From an uncultured Pelagibacteraceae bacterium (GTDB taxonomy: Bacteria; Pseudomonadota; Alphaproteobacteria; Pelagibacterales; Pelagibacteraceae): a DNA stretch of 64,000 nucleotides. The notes under the pieces are model-generated. The model ran no database searches. It was not told where the DNA came from and worked only from the letters and a program-made list of their open reading frames with translations. The stretch is from positions 71,775 through 135,774 of the forward strand of contig CACMDZ010000001.1 in the NCBI GenBank assembly GCA_902612575.1, written 5' to 3'. The position numbers were made by a program, and so were the translations under genes. Shown one piece after another: positions 24,342 through 35,273 of this stretch (its first letter is position 1; each line of letters opens with the position of its first letter).

Positions 24342-24922
24342 AAATCAAAATTCCTAATTATCTCACAATTGGCAGAATTATCATTGTTCCTATATTTGTT
24401 TTTACATTTTATTTACCAGGATTTTATGGAGATGTAATTCCATTTGCTTTATTTGTAATAGCATCATTTACTGATTTTTTGGACGGATTATTAGCAAGAA
24501 TGTTTAAAGAAGAGTCTAAGCTTGGCGAATTACTAGATCCAATTGCAGATAAAATTATAGTGGCAACCGCACTAATATTATTAGTTATGGATGGAACGAT
24601 TAAAAATTATGAGGTAATAGCTGCTATTATCATATTAACAAGAGAGATACTAATCTCTGGTTTAAGAGAATTTTTGGCGAAAGGAAGTGTAAAACTTCCT
24701 GTCTCAAGTTTAGCAAAAGTAAAAACTTTTCTTCAGATGTTTTCAATTTCTGTTCTGCTTACAGGTGATACCGGAAATAAAATTATAAATTTTCAAGATT
24801 ATAATGCTCAAACAATTGGAATTATTTTATTATGGCTTTCTGCTTTTCTTACTTTATACACAGCTTATGAGTACTTAAGAAAAGGAATTGACCATGCAAT
24901 ATCTGAAGATAATAAAGATTAA
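24338..24922 (+). CDS. pgsA: CDP-diacylglycerol-glycerol-3-phosphate 3-phosphatidyltransferase
   Basis: [31 protein letters not shown]. Confidence 0.93.
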   Translation: MKIKIPNYLTIGRIIIVPIFVFTFYLPGFYGDVIPFALFVIASFTDFLDGLLARMFKEESKLGELLDPIADKIIVATALILLVMDGTIKNYEVIAAIIILTREILISGLREFLAKGSVKLPVSSLAKVKTFLQMFSISVLLTGDTGNKIINFQDYNAQTIGIILLWLSAFLTLYTAYEYLRKGIDHAISEDNKD

Positions 24923-25800
24923 GCTGCTTTCTTTTTTCTGACTAGTTTTCCATAACTTTCCAACAAATCTAAAATTACATCACAAACTTTATAATTATTT
25001 TCAGCAATTTGTGATATCGGTGTTATTTCAGCAGCTGTACCAGTAAGGAAACATCCCTCAAAGCTTGATAATTCACCTGGTTTAATTTTTCTCTCATGCA
25101 CTTTAATATTTTTTGACTTTGCCAATTCGATTACAGTTTGTCTAGTAATACCATTTAAAAAAGAATCCGGTATAGGAGTATGAAGCTCGCCGTTTTTGTC
25201 TTTGAAAAAAATATTTGCACTTGTAGACTCAGCTACATTATCCTCATGATCTAACATTAATGACTCGCTGTATCCTTGCCTTTCTGCTTCATGTTTTGAA
25301 AGTGTACAAATCATATATAAGCCAGCTGCTTTACTGTCCCAGGGAATGGTATTTGGTGCTGGTCTTCGCCAATTTGAAATATTTAATTTAATCCCTTCAG
25401 TTTTCAACTTAGGATCGAAATAATCTCCCCACTCCCAAGTGGCAACTGCAACATTAATTTTTGTTTTTTGAGCCGATACTCCCATCATTTCACTGCCTCT
25501 CCAGGCGAAGGGTCTTACATAACCATTCTGAACATTTTGAATTTTTATTATTTGATTACATGCTGCATTAATTTCATCTTTTGTATAAGGGATCGTGATA
25601 TCCATTCTTTTTGCTGAATGATATAATCTATCAGTATGTTCTTGTAATTTAAATATTTCACTATCGTAAACTCTAAGCCCTTCAAAAACTAGGCTAGCAT
25701 AGTGAAGTCCATGACTAATTACATGTACTTTAGCATCTTGCCATTCAACAAGATCACCATTGTACCAGATTTTTCCTTCTCTTTTATCGAACGGTATCAT
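24919..25800 (-). CDS. ilvE: branched-chain amino acid aminotransferase
   Basis: GLHYASLVFEGLRVYD, NIFFKDKNGELHTP, FLNGITRQTVIELA. Confidence 0.93.
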   Translation of the reverse strand: MIPFDKREGKIWYNGDLVEWQDAKVHVISHGLHYASLVFEGLRVYDSEIFKLQEHTDRLYHSAKRMDITIPYTKDEINAACNQIIKIQNVQNGYVRPFAWRGSEMMGVSAQKTKINVAVATWEWGDYFDPKLKTEGIKLNISNWRRPAPNTIPWDSKAAGLYMICTLSKHEAERQGYSESLMLDHEDNVAESTSANIFFKDKNGELHTPIPDSFLNGITRQTVIELAKSKNIKVHERKIKPGELSSFEGCFLTGTAAEITPISQIAENNYKVCDVILDLLESYGKLVRKKKAA

Positions 25801-25861
25801 TAGATTTATTTTTTAGAAAAAATATCTTTGTATATATAATATGTCAATATAACTTACCATT

Positions 25862-26305
25862 ATGAAAAAACTTTTGTATCTTAAAGATCATCAATTAAAA
25901 GAATATATTGAAAAAATATTCAATGGATATAGAGAAACTGTCGCTGACGCAAAAAAGGTTTTAGACAAACATGAACTAGGCACTGCCCACAACAAGGTAA
26001 TACATCTTATATCTTTGTATGAGGGAATAACTATTTCTACCTTATTACGAAAACTAAAAGTAACTAAACAAAGTTTAAACCGAGTTTTAAACGATTTAGC
26101 AGAAATAAAGGCAATAACGTTTAAAAGAGATGAGATAGATACTAGAGTAAAGCATGTCTATTTGACTGAAGAAGGAGAAAAAATTTTTGATGAAATATTT
26201 TCAGCCCAAAAAAAAAGAATTTACGATGCATTTTTAAGTTCAGATTCTAACGAAGTAATAAGTTTTGATAAAGTACTTAAAAAGATTATTAATGAAAAAT
26301 TTTAA
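25862..26305 (+). CDS. MarR-family transcriptional regulator (PetP-like by context)
   Basis: winged-helix pattern ISTLLRKLKVTKQSLNRVLNDLAEIKAITFKRDEIDTRVKHVYLTEEG. Confidence 0.85.
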   Translation: MKKLLYLKDHQLKEYIEKIFNGYRETVADAKKVLDKHELGTAHNKVIHLISLYEGITISTLLRKLKVTKQSLNRVLNDLAEIKAITFKRDEIDTRVKHVYLTEEGEKIFDEIFSAQKKRIYDAFLSSDSNEVISFDKVLKKIINEKF

Positions 26306-26969
26306 AGCACATATATTAATTGTTGATGATGATGACAGAATAAGAGATTTAGTAAAAGAGTATTTAAACCAAAATAATTACCTCGTCTCAACAGCTAAAG
26401 ACTCAAATGATGCATTTGAGAAAACAAAAATTATCAAATTCGATTTAATTGTATTAGATATAATGATGCCTGGAAAAACAGGATTAGAATTCACACAAGA
26501 ATATAAAGACAAAATAAATACACCAATCTTACTTTTAACTGCAAAAGGGGAACCATTTGAAAGAATAGAAGGACTAGAAGTAGGAGCAGATGATTATCTG
26601 ACAAAACCATTTGAGCCTAAGGAATTAATTCTAAGAATAGATAATATCTTAAATAAAACAAAATCATTAGTAGTAAAAACATTAATCGAGTTTGGTAACA
26701 TAAAAATAGATCTAAAAAAGCTATTCATTTATAAAAAGGATCAAAGATTAAAAATCAATAAAACGGAAAAAATAATTTTAGAAAAAATGATTAATTATCC
26801 AGGTAAAATTTTTAAGAGAGATGAAATTTCTAATTTAATAGATTTAGGTAAAGAGAGATCAATTGACGTAATTGTAACAAGACTAAGAAAAAAAATAGAA
26901 GAAAACTCCAAAAGTCCAAAATATCTTCAAACAATAAGAGGAGAAGGATATGTACTTTGGATTGAGTAG
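26292..26969 (+). CDS. OmpR-family response regulator
   Basis: ILIVDDDDRIRDL, LDIMMPGKTG, C-terminal winged helix VIVTRLRKKIEENSKSPKYLQTIRGEGYVL. Confidence 0.95.
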   Translation: MKNFKAHILIVDDDDRIRDLVKEYLNQNNYLVSTAKDSNDAFEKTKIIKFDLIVLDIMMPGKTGLEFTQEYKDKINTPILLLTAKGEPFERIEGLEVGADDYLTKPFEPKELILRIDNILNKTKSLVVKTLIEFGNIKIDLKKLFIYKKDQRLKINKTEKIILEKMINYPGKIFKRDEISNLIDLGKERSIDVIVTRLRKKIEENSKSPKYLQTIRGEGYVLWIE

Positions 26970-28266
26970 ATTTTTAAAAAATATACTTCCCAAAAGATTA
27001 TTCTATAGAGGTTTATTAATAGTAGCAATTCCAATAGTAATATTACAAATTACTATCTCTTTAGTTTTTTTTGACAGTTTGTGGATAAAAACAAATAAAG
27101 GTTTAACCAGAGCTTTAGTTAGCGAAATAGTTACTATCATCGATATTTATAACAATGAAAGCGAATATAACAAAAAAATTGTTACCGATCTTTATAACAA
27201 AAATTTTAGTTTCTCAGTAAGATTTTTAGAAAATGAAAAACTCCCAGATATTAAAGTTGAAAGATGGTTTAGTCCGATGGACAGAACTTTGAGGAGAGAG
27301 TTAAAACCTCAAATTGGAGAACATTGGTTCAATACAATTTCATATAAGGAAGTTGTTGACCTTAGAATTAAATTTAGAGATGGTGTTTTGCAAATTTTTT
27401 TTCCTAAGGAGAGAATTCAAGCATCTTCTATAAGAATTTTTGCTTTTTGGATAACGGTGCCAGCTTTCTTAATGATAGTTATTGCGATAATTTTTTTGAA
27501 AAATCAAACTAGACCAATTACCAAGTTAGCCCAGGCATCTGAGCGATTTGGCAGGGGTGAGGAAATTGAGGAATTTAGACCATCAGGAGCACTAGAAATA
27601 AGAATGGCAGGAGTAGAGTTTGAAAAAATGAGAAAAAGAATTTTGAGACATTTAAATCAAAGATCTGAGATGTTATCTGGTATCAGTCACGATTTAAGGA
27701 CACCATTGACGAGGATAAAACTACAGCTAGCTGTAATAAAAGATAAAAATCTTTCAGAAAAAATCTCAAGAGATGTGGATGAAATGGAAAAAATGCTTAA
27801 TGAGTATCTTCAATTTACAAGTTCAGGTGCAAAAGATAAGACTGAAACTTTCGATATTGCAGAGCTTTTAGATGAAATAATTTTAAAATATGAAAATGCA
27901 AATATTCAAACAAAAATAAAAAAAAAAATTTTTTTCAATGGGAGAAAAAATTTAATTACTAGATCAATTAATAACTTATTGGATAATTCTATAAAATACG
28001 GAAAAAAAATTTCAGTAAATTTAGAAAAAAAAAATTCTAATATTTATATTACGTGTGAAGATGATGGGCCTGGTGTACATAAATCTGAATATCAAAATAT
28101 AATTAAACCATTTTATAAAATTGATAAAAGTAGATCTATTTCAAAATCAAGTGTAGGATTAGGATTGTCAATTGCATCTGATGCAGTTAAATCACATGGA
28201 GGAGATATTATGTTTGGTAAATCAAAAATGGGTGGTCTTAAAGTAACTATTTCCTTGCCCTACTAG
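26950..28266 (+). CDS. EnvZ-like sensor histidine kinase
   Basis: HAMP-like region, H-box SGISHDLRTPLTRIKLQL, ATPase N/G boxes. Confidence 0.93.
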   Translation: MYFGLSRFLKNILPKRLFYRGLLIVAIPIVILQITISLVFFDSLWIKTNKGLTRALVSEIVTIIDIYNNESEYNKKIVTDLYNKNFSFSVRFLENEKLPDIKVERWFSPMDRTLRRELKPQIGEHWFNTISYKEVVDLRIKFRDGVLQIFFPKERIQASSIRIFAFWITVPAFLMIVIAIIFLKNQTRPITKLAQASERFGRGEEIEEFRPSGALEIRMAGVEFEKMRKRILRHLNQRSEMLSGISHDLRTPLTRIKLQLAVIKDKNLSEKISRDVDEMEKMLNEYLQFTSSGAKDKTETFDIAELLDEIILKYENANIQTKIKKKIFFNGRKNLITRSINNLLDNSIKYGKKISVNLEKKNSNIYITCEDDGPGVHKSEYQNIIKPFYKIDKSRSISKSSVGLGLSIASDAVKSHGGDIMFGKSKMGGLKVTISLPY

Positions 28267-28489
28267 TTTTTTTTCTTTTTTTTTTCTCTTCAAGTTTTTT
28301 CTCAAGATTAGCGATTCTTTTGCTTAGGATATCTATCTCCTCTTTACTGGCCAATTTCATTTTAAATATAATTTCTTCTCTTTTAGATTTAAGGATGGAT
28401 ATTATTTCATCAGATATATCCTTATAGTTTATTAAACCTTGCTCTATCAATTTTGCAAATTTATCGAATACGAATCTTGATTTTGACAT
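28247..28489 (-). CDS. UbiK/BMFP-domain accessory factor-like protein
   Basis: Short protein with helical N-terminus and C-terminal coiled coil EEIDILSKRIANLEKKLEE. Confidence 0.6.
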   Translation of the reverse strand: MSKSRFVFDKFAKLIEQGLINYKDISDEIISILKSKREEIIFKMKLASKEEIDILSKRIANLEKKLEEKKKRKKTSRARK

Positions 28490-28539
28490 AATAATTATTT
28501 ATCAGATTTATATTTAATACCTTATAATAAAATCTATTA

Positions 28540-29325
28540 ATGTTTACTAATAATTTTGACCCAGTTGCTTTTGAGATATTTTCTTTTAGTATCAGGTGGT
28601 ACTCTCTTTCTTATATTTTTGGTCTGATTTTTGGTTGGATTTATTGTAAAAAAATCCTCATCAAAAGTACCACTCTGCATAAATTTTTTGAGGACTATAT
28701 CTCATATTTGATTTTTGGAATTATTATAGGCGGAAGATTGGGTTATGTATTTTTTTACAACTTTCAATATTTTCTAACTAATCCAATTGAAATTCTTATG
28801 ATATGGAATGGTGGAATGTCATTCCATGGAGCCTTGATAGGAATTGTTTTTTCAAGCTATTTATTTTCAAAAAAGAATGATCAAGATATACTTACGTTTT
28901 TAGATTTAGTTTCAATAACTGCGCCTGTAGGAATTTTTCTTGGAAGAATTGCTAATTTCATAAATGGAGAATTAGTTGGTAAAGTTACTGGCTCTAATTG
29001 GGGAGTTATTTTCCCTGGTTATGATGAAAAATTAAGACACCCTTCTCAATTATATGAAGCATTTTTAGAGGGAGTAATTTTATTTATTTTAATGAATATA
29101 TTTTTTTTTAAAAAAAATTACAAAACTGGGACTTGCTCTTTTATGTTTTTAATTATTTATGGATTTTTTAGAATTTTATCAGAATTTTTTAGAGAACCAG
29201 ATTTACAAATTGGATATTTATTTGGAAATATTAGCATGGGGATGCTTTTAAGTGCTATTATGGTTTTAATTGGATTTATAATTTATTTAAAAAGAAATGA
29301 TGAAACTAAATCCGAGAATGTTTAA
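28540..29325 (+). CDS. lgt: prolipoprotein diacylglyceryl transferase
   Basis: WNGGMSFHGALIG, GRIANFINGELVGK, HPSQLYEAFLEG. Confidence 0.97.
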   Translation: MFTNNFDPVAFEIFSFSIRWYSLSYIFGLIFGWIYCKKILIKSTTLHKFFEDYISYLIFGIIIGGRLGYVFFYNFQYFLTNPIEILMIWNGGMSFHGALIGIVFSSYLFSKKNDQDILTFLDLVSITAPVGIFLGRIANFINGELVGKVTGSNWGVIFPGYDEKLRHPSQLYEAFLEGVILFILMNIFFFKKNYKTGTCSFMFLIIYGFFRILSEFFREPDLQIGYLFGNISMGMLLSAIMVLIGFIIYLKRNDETKSENV

Positions 29326-30379
29326 TATCTCTTCAAAAAAACCAATCCCCGTTGATGAGTTTATTGAAAAAATTCTATATGAACCAAAGGTAGGTTATTA
29401 CTCCAGTAGAAATCCATTTGGTAAAAATGGAGATTTTGTAACATCGCCAACCATATCAAACTTATTCTCAGAAATAATTGCCATATGGTTAATTTCATTC
29501 TGGGAAAAAATGGAGAGACCAAAAAGATTTAATTTTATCGAACTTGGACCGGGGGATGGTAGTCTAACCAAAGTTCTACTAAATACACTTAAAAAATTTC
29601 CAGAAATAAATAAAGCAATAAGAATTTATTTATATGAAAGAAGTGAATACCTAATACGATTACAAAAGAAAAATATCGATAATAAAAACATAAAATGGAT
29701 TAACAATTATAATTCAATTAAAGATGGACCTGTTATTTTTTTTGGTAATGAATTTTTTGATGCAATGCCAATAAAACAGTTTACTTACAAAAATAATAAG
29801 TTACTCGAAAAATGCTACTCAGTGAAAAATAAATTTAGTATTAATGAAACTTTTGTAGAATGTGAGAATAATGAGATAGCTAAAATTAAATCATTTAAGA
29901 CGCTTAAAAATCTAAAATTTATTGAATATCCAAAAAAAGGATTTTTAGAATTAAATCCAATTATGAAAAAAATTTCTGAGCTAACAGGAGGAATTCTACT
30001 GATAGATTATGGATATTTAAATAGTAAAAACTCTAACACTATACAGGCTGTTATGAATAATAAAAAAATTTCAATATCAGAAATGTTTAATAATATTGGC
30101 AAAGTAGATATAACATCGCTTGTAAATTTTAGTTTACTAAAAGAATATTTTAGTAAAAATAATTTAAAAGTTAAAAGAATAGTTTTTCAGAGATTTTTTT
30201 TAGAAAGAATGGGTATTTTTGAAAGGGCAAAAATTTTAGAAAAAAAAATGAGTTCTGAACAAAAAAAATATATGACAGAAACTTTAAACCGCCTCCTTGG
30301 AGAAAAACAAATGGGTAAACTTTTCAAAGTGATATTTGGTTTTAAATATAAAAAAAATAAATTTTTAGGTTTTGATTAA
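29297..30379 (+). CDS. MidA/NDUFAF7-family SAM methyltransferase
   Basis: GKNGDFVTSPTISNLFSE, FIELGPGDGSL, GNEFFDAMPIKQF. Confidence 0.9.
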   Translation: MMKLNPRMFNISSKKPIPVDEFIEKILYEPKVGYYSSRNPFGKNGDFVTSPTISNLFSEIIAIWLISFWEKMERPKRFNFIELGPGDGSLTKVLLNTLKKFPEINKAIRIYLYERSEYLIRLQKKNIDNKNIKWINNYNSIKDGPVIFFGNEFFDAMPIKQFTYKNNKLLEKCYSVKNKFSINETFVECENNEIAKIKSFKTLKNLKFIEYPKKGFLELNPIMKKISELTGGILLIDYGYLNSKNSNTIQAVMNNKKISISEMFNNIGKVDITSLVNFSLLKEYFSKNNLKVKRIVFQRFFLERMGIFERAKILEKKMSSEQKKYMTETLNRLLGEKQMGKLFKVIFGFKYKKNKFLGFD

Positions 30380-31131
30380 TGTATAAATCAAAAAAGCTAA
30401 GTAAATTTAAAAATATAAAACATGGTTTTTTTAATCGTTTCGGTGGTGTATCTAAAGGTATTTACAAAAGCCTGAATTGTGGACTTGGCTCTGAGGATAA
30501 AATTGAGCATGTAAAAACAAATTTATATAAAGTTTGTAAAAGAATTGGTTGCGATAAAAATAATATAATTTTATTAAATCAAGTTCACAGTAATATTCTC
30601 CATAAAATTAAAAAAATTCCAAAAAAAAAATTAAAAGGTGATGCATTATTAACTAGTAAAAAAAGTATTGCTCTAGGAATTCTAACAGCTGATTGTGCGC
30701 CCGTTTTTATTTATGATCCTAATAATAATTTAATTGGTGCAATTCATGCAGGATGGAAAGGAGCGTATAGACAAATAATACCTAAAACATTAAAGCAGTT
30801 TAAACTAATGGGAAGCAATCTAAATGATTTAATAGCAGTAATTGGTCCATGCATAGACAAAAGGAATTATGAAGTTAAGAAGGATTTTTTGAATAAGTTT
30901 ATTAGTAAAGAAAAATCTAACAAAAAATTTTTCAATTTCAAAAATAATAAAATATTTTTTAGTTTGAGTGATTATATTAAAGAAAACCTTTTGAATTTTG
31001 GTGTTAAAAACATTGAAATCATCAAAAAAGATACCTATTTATTAAGTAACAATTTTTTTAGTGCAAGAAGATCTATTAAAAATAAACTAAATGATTATGG
31101 TAGAAATATTTCTGTAATTATGATTATATAG
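30379..31131 (+). CDS. pgeF: polyphenol oxidase-family peptidoglycan editing factor
   Basis: [26 protein letters not shown]. Confidence 0.93.
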   Translation: MYKSKKLSKFKNIKHGFFNRFGGVSKGIYKSLNCGLGSEDKIEHVKTNLYKVCKRIGCDKNNIILLNQVHSNILHKIKKIPKKKLKGDALLTSKKSIALGILTADCAPVFIYDPNNNLIGAIHAGWKGAYRQIIPKTLKQFKLMGSNLNDLIAVIGPCIDKRNYEVKKDFLNKFISKEKSNKKFFNFKNNKIFFSLSDYIKENLLNFGVKNIEIIKKDTYLLSNNFFSARRSIKNKLNDYGRNISVIMII

Positions 31132-31145
31132 ATTATTCTCAAATA

Positions 31146-32078
31146 ATGAAGATTCTCACTGGTAACAGCAACAAACAGCTTAGTGGTAAAATATCAAAAA
31201 ATCTTAAGAATAAATTAGTCAATACTAGTATTAGAAAATTTGCTGATGGGGAGATCTATATTGAAATTAATGAAAATATAAGAGGAAATAGTATTTTTAT
31301 TATTCAATCAGTTTCTTCACCGGCGAATGATAATTTAATGGAATTACTTTTATGTATTGATGCTCTCAAAAGGTCATCTGCAAAAAATATTACTGCTGTA
31401 ATACCCTATTTTGGTTATGCAAGACAAGATCGAAAAGTAGTGCCAAGAACATCTATATCTGCAAAATTAGTCTCAAATTTAATTACGAATGCAGGAGCTG
31501 ATAGAGTTGTAACAGTAGATCTGCATGCAGGTCAAATCCAGGGTTTCTTTGATATACCAGTAGATAACTTATTTGCCACTCCAATTTTTGCAAAGCATAT
31601 TAAAAGAAAAATTAAAAGTAAAAATATAATTTGTGTTGCACCCGATGTTGGAGGGGTTGAAAGAGCAAGAGCTTTAGGAAAAAAATTAGACGTTGGATTA
31701 GCTATCGTCGACAAAAGAAGACCAAGTCCAGGAAAATCACAAGTTATGAACGTTATAGGAAATGTAAAGAATAAAGTTTGTATTCTCACCGATGATATAA
31801 TTGATTCTGGTGGAACTATAGTAAATGCAGCTGCCGCCTTATTAAAAAGAGGAGCTAAAGAAGTTCACGTGTATGCAACTCATGGAGTTTTTAGTGGAGA
31901 AGCTGTTAAAAAGATAAAAAATTCAAAAATAAAAAATTTAGTTATTACAGATAGTATAGATAGTTCAGATAAATTAAAAAAAGTGAGAAATATTGAGGTA
32001 TTATCGATATCTATATTATTAGCCGAAGCTATTAAAAGGATTTCAAATTCAACATCTGTGTCAGATCTATTTAAATAA
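31146..32078 (+). CDS. prs: ribose-phosphate pyrophosphokinase
   Basis: [37 protein letters not shown]. Confidence 0.97.
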   Translation: MKILTGNSNKQLSGKISKNLKNKLVNTSIRKFADGEIYIEINENIRGNSIFIIQSVSSPANDNLMELLLCIDALKRSSAKNITAVIPYFGYARQDRKVVPRTSISAKLVSNLITNAGADRVVTVDLHAGQIQGFFDIPVDNLFATPIFAKHIKRKIKSKNIICVAPDVGGVERARALGKKLDVGLAIVDKRRPSPGKSQVMNVIGNVKNKVCILTDDIIDSGGTIVNAAAALLKRGAKEVHVYATHGVFSGEAVKKIKNSKIKNLVITDSIDSSDKLKKVRNIEVLSISILLAEAIKRISNSTSVSDLFK

Positions 32079-32120
32079 CCCTTGTAAAATTACCGGACAT
32101 CAGTTAAAAACCACCAGTTT

Positions 32121-32837
32121 ATGAGCACATTACAAGCAACAATAAGAGATACAAAAACTAAAGGTCAAGTAAATGACTTAAGAAACAGCGGAAATGTTCC
32201 AGGCATTGTATATGGTGGAGAGCATCCAAACGAAAAAATTTCTATTTCACTAAAAGAGATAAAAAATTTAATGAATAAAGAAAATTTTCTTTCGAATGTA
32301 ATATCAATTAATTTAGATGGAAAAGAACAGAAAGTTTTAACTAGAAATATTTCATTTGACACAGTTACCGATGAACCAATTCATATTGATTTAATGAGGA
32401 TTGTTAAAGGTGGAAAAATTATTTTAGAAATACCTGTAAAATTTATAAATAATGAATTGTCACCAGGTCTGAAAAGAGGTGGAGTACTTAATATTGTAAG
32501 ACGTAAAGTTGAACTTAGATGTCCAGCTGAAAATATACCTACTGAATTAGTTGTTGATTTAAATGGACTAGATATCGGAACTAGTATTAAAATTTCTTCA
32601 ATTAAATTACCAGAAAATGTTTCTCCAACTATTCAAGGCAGAGACTTTGTCATTGCAACAGTTGCAGCACCTACAGTTGTTAAAGAACCTGAAAAACCAG
32701 CAGAAGCAGAGGAAGGTGAGGCTAAAGAAGGAGCAGAAGTATCCGCTGAGGGAGGTGAAAAGAGCTCGACAGAGGGTGACAAACCTGAGGGTGAAAAATC
32801 AAAAGAAGACGACAAATCTTCTGCGGGGAAAAAATAA
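32121..32837 (+). CDS. rplY: 50S ribosomal protein L25/CTC
   Basis: LRNSGNVPGIVYGG, DEPIHIDLMRI; acidic C-terminal tail. Confidence 0.95.
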   Translation: MSTLQATIRDTKTKGQVNDLRNSGNVPGIVYGGEHPNEKISISLKEIKNLMNKENFLSNVISINLDGKEQKVLTRNISFDTVTDEPIHIDLMRIVKGGKIILEIPVKFINNELSPGLKRGGVLNIVRRKVELRCPAENIPTELVVDLNGLDIGTSIKISSIKLPENVSPTIQGRDFVIATVAAPTVVKEPEKPAEAEEGEAKEGAEVSAEGGEKSSTEGDKPEGEKSKEDDKSSAGKK

Positions 32838-32873
32838 TATATTGTGAAAGTTTATTTCCAAATTTAATTTAAT

Positions 32874-33434
32874 ATGTTGTTACTTGTTGGTTTAGGAAAT
32901 CCGACTCCAAATAGTCAAAATAATCGTCACAATATCGGCTTCAAGGTAGTTGATGCGATAAACCAAAAATTTGGTTTATCAAAACAAAAACCAAAATTTA
33001 AAGGACTGTTAACTACAGGCAACATTGGTGATAAAAAAATATATGCAATTAAACCTCTTACATTTATGAATAATTCTGGAATATGTATTCGAGAACTTCT
33101 AGAATACTTTAAAATAGATGCTGAAAATGTAATTGTTTTTCATGATGATTTAGATGTCGAATTTGGGAAGATAAAAGCAAAATTTGGTGGATCCAACGCA
33201 GGTCATAATGGCATTGCTTCAATTGATAAATTTATTGGTAAAGAGTATTCAAGAGTACGTATTGGAATAGGAAAACCAGAAAATAAAGTTTCAGTTTCTG
33301 ATTATGTTTTAAATGATTTTAATGAAGACGAACAAGCACATTTGGATACTATTACTAATAATATATTAGAGTCTTTGGCAATATTAATTGATAAAAACTT
33401 AGATTTATTTTCGAGTACAGTTAACAATAATTAA
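32874..33434 (+). CDS. pth: peptidyl-tRNA hydrolase
   Basis: LLVGLGNPTPNSQNNRHNIGF, KPLTFMNNSG, HDDLDVEFGK. Confidence 0.97.
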   Translation: MLLLVGLGNPTPNSQNNRHNIGFKVVDAINQKFGLSKQKPKFKGLLTTGNIGDKKIYAIKPLTFMNNSGICIRELLEYFKIDAENVIVFHDDLDVEFGKIKAKFGGSNAGHNGIASIDKFIGKEYSRVRIGIGKPENKVSVSDYVLNDFNEDEQAHLDTITNNILESLAILIDKNLDLFSSTVNNN

Positions 33435-34511
33435 ATGGGTTTTAAATGCGGAATCGTTGGATTGCCTAACGTTGGTAAATCTACGTTATTTAATGCTTTA
33501 ACTAATTCGAATAAAGCTCAAGCAGAAAACTTCCCTTTTTGTACAATCGATCCAAACATTGGGATTGTATCGGTGCCAGATAAGAGACTTGATGAACTTG
33601 CAATTATTTCTGAGTCAAAAAAAAAAATAAATACCACAATTTCATTCGTTGATATAGCTGGTCTTGTTAAAGGAGCTTCCAAAGGTGAGGGTCTGGGAAA
33701 TAAATTTTTATCCCACATAAGAGAAGTAGATGCAATAATTCATATGATAAGATGTTTTGACTCAAATGATATTCAAAATGTCAATCCTACTGTCGATCCA
33801 GTTAGAGATCTGGAGATTATTGAAACTGAAATGAAACTAGCTGATTTAGAGTCTATTCAGAAAAGACTTGAGAAAAAAAACAAAAAAAAAGTTGATAATG
33901 AAGAACTTAAGTTGCTTGAAACAGCTCAAAAAATAATTGATGAAGATGGTGATTTAACATTAATAACGACTGAATTTGATAAAAGACTTTTAAAAAGTAG
34001 TGGACTTCTGATTACTAAACCAAAATTATACGTATGTAATGTTGATGAAGAAAGCATTAAATCAGGTAATAAATATACGAAGGATTTTATAAGCAAGTTT
34101 AGCGATAAAAATACATTAATAATTTCCGCAGATATAGAAAATCAAATAAATCAGTTAGAAGATGAAAATGAAAAACAAAATTATATGAAAATGATTGATA
34201 TGTCAGAGACTGGACTAAACTCATTAATTAAGAAAGGCTACGAGCTTTTATCTTTGCAGACTTTTTTTACATCAGGACCTGAAGAATCTAGAGCTTGGAC
34301 AATTACAAAAAAGTCAACTGCTCCAAAAGCTGCTGGTGAAATCCATTCGGATTTTGAAAAAGGTTTTATTAGAGCTGAAACAATATCTTATGAGGATTTT
34401 TTAAAACATAGCGGATGGTTAAAGAGCAAAGAAGCTGGAAAAATGAGGTTAGAAGGTAAAGATTATGTTGTTAAAGATGGAGATATTTTAAACTTTCGTT
34501 TCAATACGTGA
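33435..34511 (+). CDS. ychF: GTPase YchF/Obg-like ATPase
   Basis: CGIVGLPNVGKSTLFNALTNS, FVDIAGLVKGASKGEGLGNKFL. Confidence 0.98.
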   Translation: MGFKCGIVGLPNVGKSTLFNALTNSNKAQAENFPFCTIDPNIGIVSVPDKRLDELAIISESKKKINTTISFVDIAGLVKGASKGEGLGNKFLSHIREVDAIIHMIRCFDSNDIQNVNPTVDPVRDLEIIETEMKLADLESIQKRLEKKNKKKVDNEELKLLETAQKIIDEDGDLTLITTEFDKRLLKSSGLLITKPKLYVCNVDEESIKSGNKYTKDFISKFSDKNTLIISADIENQINQLEDENEKQNYMKMIDMSETGLNSLIKKGYELLSLQTFFTSGPEESRAWTITKKSTAPKAAGEIHSDFEKGFIRAETISYEDFLKHSGWLKSKEAGKMRLEGKDYVVKDGDILNFRFNT

Positions 34512-35273
34512 CCAAATCTTTTTCATACTAAAATAAACTAAAATAGTCAAAACTGTTAAATAAATTATAACTCTAAAACCCATTTTATGTCTTGTTTCTA
34601 AATGAGGTTCTGCTGTCCATTGTAAAAAAGTTGTTACATCTTTAGCCATCTGATCCACAGTTGCTTTAGTACCATCAGCATACTCCACAATGTCATCATC
34701 TAAAGGAGATGCCATTTTAATTTTATTACCATACATATATTTATTGTAATATACACCATCATCAAGTTCCATGCCTGCTGGAGGATCTTCATATCCCATT
34801 AAGACAGAATAGATATAATTTGCTCCACCACCTCTAGCTTTAACTAAGACTGACATATCTGGAGGATATGCACCACCATTGGCTGCTATCGCTTCCTGAA
34901 CATTTGCATATGGCATAACAAATTTATCAGATAGTTTTGCAGGTCTCTCAAACATTTCTCCATCACTGTTTGGTCCATCTGTGACTTCAAAGTTTGAAGC
35001 AATTGCTTTAGCTTCAAGCTCAGTAAATTCCGGTCCCCCTTTTTCTGCTAAGTTTCTATAACTTAAATGTTTTAAAGAATGACATGATGCACATACTTCT
35101 GAATAGACCTGATAACCTCTCTGCAAAGATGCTCTATCAAACTTTCCAAAAAAACTTTTGAAGCTCCAATCAACTTTCAATAGTTCTTGTTTCTCACCAG
35201 CAGCATTTACATTTGAGAAAATTAGGCTTGAAATTAGAGTAAAAAAGGTGATTAATTTGAAAAAGTTTTTCAC
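34488..35273 (-). CDS. petC: cytochrome c1
   Basis: [17 protein letters not shown]-terminal TM anchor. Confidence 0.97.
   Translation of the reverse strand: MKNFFKLITFFTLISSLIFSNVNAAGEKQELLKVDWSFKSFFGKFDRASLQRGYQVYSEVCASCHSLKHLSYRNLAEKGGPEFTELEAKAIASNFEVTDGPNSDGEMFERPAKLSDKFVMPYANVQEAIAANGGAYPPDMSVLVKARGGGANYIYSVLMGYEDPPAGMELDDGVYYNKYMYGNKIKMASPLDDDIVEYADGTKATVDQMAKDVTTFLQWTAEPHLETRHKMGFRVIIYLTVLTILVYFSMKKIWSRIETKV

Noticed and set aside
28809-28823. TGGAATG-T-CATTCCA near-palindrome in lgt
   Set aside because: Encodes the conserved WNGGMSFHG motif; 1-nt loop cannot form a normal hairpin.
32617-32847. Alternative-frame ORFs at the rplY 3' end
   Set aside because: Arise from the low-complexity acidic C-terminal tail of L25; no independent evidence.
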